Shown here: one piece after another, positions 61,874 through 64,000 of the stretch
How the letters are laid out: each line of letters starts with the position of its first letter
Numbering within the stretch: the stretch's first letter is position 1
From: Polaromonas sp.
Lineage (GTDB): Bacteria > Pseudomonadota > Gammaproteobacteria > Burkholderiales > Burkholderiaceae_C
Length of the DNA stretch: 64,000 nt
Direction of reading: 5' to 3'
NCBI GenBank assembly: GCA_030654695.1
Contig: JAURWY010000028.1
Span: 1-64,000, forward strand
Notes under the pieces: model-generated
The model's database searches: none
The model's input: the letters and a program-made list of their open reading frames with translations, nothing else
What the model was told of the DNA's origin: nothing
Program-made: the position numbers and the translations under genes

Positions 61874-64000
61874 TTAAGTCAACACCACCACACCGTCGGC
61901 GGCACGCACGCCTTGGCCGGCAGGCAACACAAACAGCGGATTGATTTCAGCGGTGAGGAGTCGCTCGCCCAAGGCGTCGGCCAACTGAGAAAAGCGCACG
62001 ATGGCGTCAACCAGTGCATCGACATCGGCCAGCGGCCGGCCGCGGTAACCATTCAGCAAGGGCCAAGTTTTCAGCGCATGCAGCATGGCACGCGCCTCGG
62101 CCGGCTGCAGGCCACCGACCTCCGGCAACAAGCGCAACACGCTGTCGTCGAGCAGTTCAGCGGTGACGCCGCCCATGCCGAGCAGCAACACCATGCCGAG
62201 CGGGTCACGCTGCAGACCGAGCAGCATCTCGTTGCCACCGCTGACCATTTCTTGCACCAACCAGGCGTCGGGCAGCTTGGCTGTGGTGTCTTTCACAGCG
62301 TCTTGAACCGCGTCTTTCATCAGCGCTAAACGCGCCGCCACGTCAGCCGCCGCGACGTTGACCGCCACCCCACCGACCTCGCTTTTGTGCAAGATATGGG
62401 GCGACAACAGCTTCAACACCACCGGCCCACCCAACGCTTCGGCGGCACGCTGCGCCTCGGCGGCCGTGCGCACCACCGACTCGCGTACAACGCCTAGGCC
62501 GGCTTGCACAAACAGCTGCTTGGCTTCGTGTTCGTCGAGCGACCCGGCGGGCAAGCCTGCGGCGTACAACGCCAAAGGAGAGCCTTGATCGTTCGCCGTC
62601 AGATGCGGCGTTGCCTTCTGCACGCCGTGGGCTGATGCCTCTTCCTGCATCAACAGCGCGGTGAAGGCTGCGGTGCAGCTTTCAGGGGCGCTGAAAGCCG
62701 GCACCCCGCGCAAGCCCAACAAGCGCGCCACCTCGGGCGCATGTGGGCTGACATAGGCCAGCAAGGGCTTGGCGCTGCCTGGCAAACTGGCATGAATGGC
62801 ATCAGCCATCAGGTCGGGCATGGCCAAGGCCGACGAGCCGACGATGACCACCACCGCGTCATACGTCGGGCTGGCCAACAAGATGCTGATGGCACCGCGC
62901 AGCAGCAGCGGCTGCAAGCCGGCGAGCGTGACATCAATCGGGTTGCGGTCGAGCGCCGCTTGGTCTTTTTGCTGCAACGCACGCAAGCGGCTGGCGGTGT
63001 CTGCATCGGGCGCCGGGGTTTCAAAACCAGCCAGTCCGAGGCTGTCGGCCACCAAGGTGCCGGCACCACCGGTGGACGTCAAGATGGCGACCCGCCGGCC
63101 CAACAAACGGCGGCCGGAGGCGAGCGCAGCCGACATGTCGAGCAAGTCGGCAAAGGTTTGCGCGCGCACCACGCCGGCCTGCGCAAACAGCGCGTCATAG
63201 ACACGGTCAGCGCCCGCCAACGCACCGGTGTGCGAGACCGCTGCTGCTGCGCCCTGCTCGGAGCGCCCAACCTTGAAAGCCACCACCGACTTGCCGGCCA
63301 ACCGCGCGCGCTCAGCGGCACGGCGAAATTTGACAGGGTTGCGCAAGGTCTCGATGTACAGCGCGATGACTTGAGTGGCGTCGTCGTCGACGAGGTAGTC
63401 CAGAATGTCGGCCACTTCCAGGTCGGCTTCGTTGCTGGTCGAGACGAGTTTGGAAAAGCCAATGCCACGCGCCGCCGCCCGCGACAGCAATGCGCCAAGG
63501 ATGCCGCCACTTTGCGAGATGACGGCGATGTTGCCCGCCGGCAGGTCTTTGATCTCCAACGCGCCGCTGGCCGACAGCGTGATGCCGTCCGTCAGATTGA
63601 CCAAGCCAATGGTGTTGGGGCCTAGCAAGCGCATGTTGCCAGCCGCGTCTTTGAGCGCTTGCTGACGACGTGCGCCAGCCTCGCCGGTTTCGGTGTAGCC
63701 GCCGGCGAGCACGATCGCCGCGGCCGTGCCGCAAGCGGCCAGCTCGCGCACAACGGCTTCGGCGCGCTCCGGCCCGACCAGCACCAAACCGACGTCTGGT
63801 ACTTGCGGCAACGCGCTGACGCTCGGATAACAGGTCAAACCTGCAAGCGTGTCCACGCGCGGATTGATCGGATAAATAGCACCCGAAAAACCGTGCTTTT
63901 GCAAATAGGCCACCGGTCGGCCAGCGGTTTTGCTGGGGTCGGCAGAAGCGCCGATCACGGCCACGCTGCGTGGGCGTAACAGGCGGTCAAGGGCCAACGC
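61874..64000 (-). CDS. NDP-forming acyl-CoA ligase, 5' end outside the window
   Basis: A two-part acyl-CoA synthetase of the ADP/GDP-forming type: CoA-binding domain first (SVAVIGASADPSKTAGRPV, then IYPINPRVDTLAGL), succinyl-CoA ligase-like domains with VISQSGGILGALL and the catalytic-His segment VSHTGALAGADRVYD, then an ATP-grasp domain near 500-700 (VVLKLLSPHILHKSEVGGVA, LGMGGVTAELLDDSVLRLLP, INPLFVLPAGQG). No GNAT acetyltransferase domain is fused. The frame is still open at the window edge; the first visible start is a TTG four bases in, so a few residues are probably missing. The acyl substrate is unknown. Confidence 0.9.
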   Translation of the reverse strand, partial: ALALDRLLRPRSVAVIGASADPSKTAGRPVAYLQKHGFSGAIYPINPRVDTLAGLTCYPSVSALPQVPDVGLVLVGPERAEAVVRELAACGTAAAIVLAGGYTETGEAGARRQQALKDAAGNMRLLGPNTIGLVNLTDGITLSASGALEIKDLPAGNIAVISQSGGILGALLSRAAARGIGFSKLVSTSNEADLEVADILDYLVDDDATQVIALYIETLRNPVKFRRAAERARLAGKSVVAFKVGRSEQGAAAAVSHTGALAGADRVYDALFAQAGVVRAQTFADLLDMSAALASGRRLLGRRVAILTSTGGAGTLVADSLGLAGFETPAPDADTASRLRALQQKDQAALDRNPIDVTLAGLQPLLLRGAISILLASPTYDAVVVIVGSSALAMPDLMADAIHASLPGSAKPLLAYVSPHAPEVARLLGLRGVPAFSAPESCTAAFTALLMQEEASAHGVQKATPHLTANDQGSPLALYAAGLPAGSLDEHEAKQLFVQAGLGVVRESVVRTAAEAQRAAEALGGPVVLKLLSPHILHKSEVGGVAVNVAAADVAARLALMKDAVQDAVKDTTAKLPDAWLVQEMVSGGNEMLLGLQRDPLGMVLLLGMGGVTAELLDDSVLRLLPEVGGLQPAEARAMLHALKTWPLLNGYRGRPLADVDALVDAIVRFSQLADALGERLLTAEINPLFVLPAGQGVRAADGVVVLT

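Overview
The window looks like a chromosomal stretch of a Burkholderiales betaproteobacterium, most likely Comamonadaceae. This is inferred from gene order (rpsL-rpsG-fusA; mreBCD-mrdA divergent from gatCAB), tripartite-tricarboxylate 'Bug' binding proteins without TctAB partners, GC-rich coding sequence, and the protein sequences themselves. No tRNA, rRNA, CRISPR array, transposase or phage gene was seen.

Layout. 1-3.2 kb: str operon on the minus strand (fusA, rpsG, rpsL), with an odd in-frame chimera at the extreme left edge of fusA. 3.2-9.8 kb: D,D-carboxypeptidase, small hydrolase, (2Fe-2S) ferredoxin, VanZ-like protein, HemJ-type protoporphyrinogen oxidase, divergent hemB, then a dienelactone hydrolase and a 2-hydroxychromene-2-carboxylate isomerase relative. 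9.9-13.5 kb: complete MCE lipid-transport operon (MlaE with fused STAS-like domain, MlaF, MlaD, PqiC-like lipoprotein). 13.8-16.6 kb: GMC oxidoreductase and TauE/SafE exporter. 16.6-21.4 kb: elongasome genes mreB-mreC-mreD-mrdA. 21.5-26.2 kb: gatCAB, a YitT protein without a normal start codon, pyrE.

26.4-30 kb is an accessory-looking catabolic cluster: orphan Bug receptor, 'amino acid synthesis' (DUF1185) protein, alpha/beta hydrolase and FCD-type GntR regulator, with a TGGTATACCA operator-like site in the promoter. 30-37.8 kb: xthA, a BCCT transporter followed by a cNMP/CBS/DUF294 protein and a DEDDh exonuclease, then gdhA and a second Bug receptor. 37.9-40.8 kb: HupE/UreJ-type permease, membrane-anchored unknown protein, His-rich secreted protein and a DMT transporter with an extremely His-rich tail, suggesting metal handling.

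40.9-48.3 kb is the most coherent accessory system: an eight-gene minus-strand operon (AtzF-type allophanate hydrolase, three-gene NitT/TauT ABC importer, AtzG-, AtzE- and AtzH-like proteins, GntR regulator) preceded by a perfect CTTGTATACAAG palindrome. It has the lower half of the s-triazine/carboxybiuret route but no ring-opening enzyme and no urea carboxylase, so its imported substrate is unknown.

48.4-64 kb: two small lipoproteins, small unknown proteins, a CheB-CheR-PAS hybrid divergent from a PAS protein, M48 peptidase, AmpG-like permease, an OmpR-family two-component system with a TTTAC-N6-TTTAC repeat upstream, zinc-finger protein, ilvE, a decayed BCCT pseudogene, radA and an NDP-forming acyl-CoA ligase running off the right edge.
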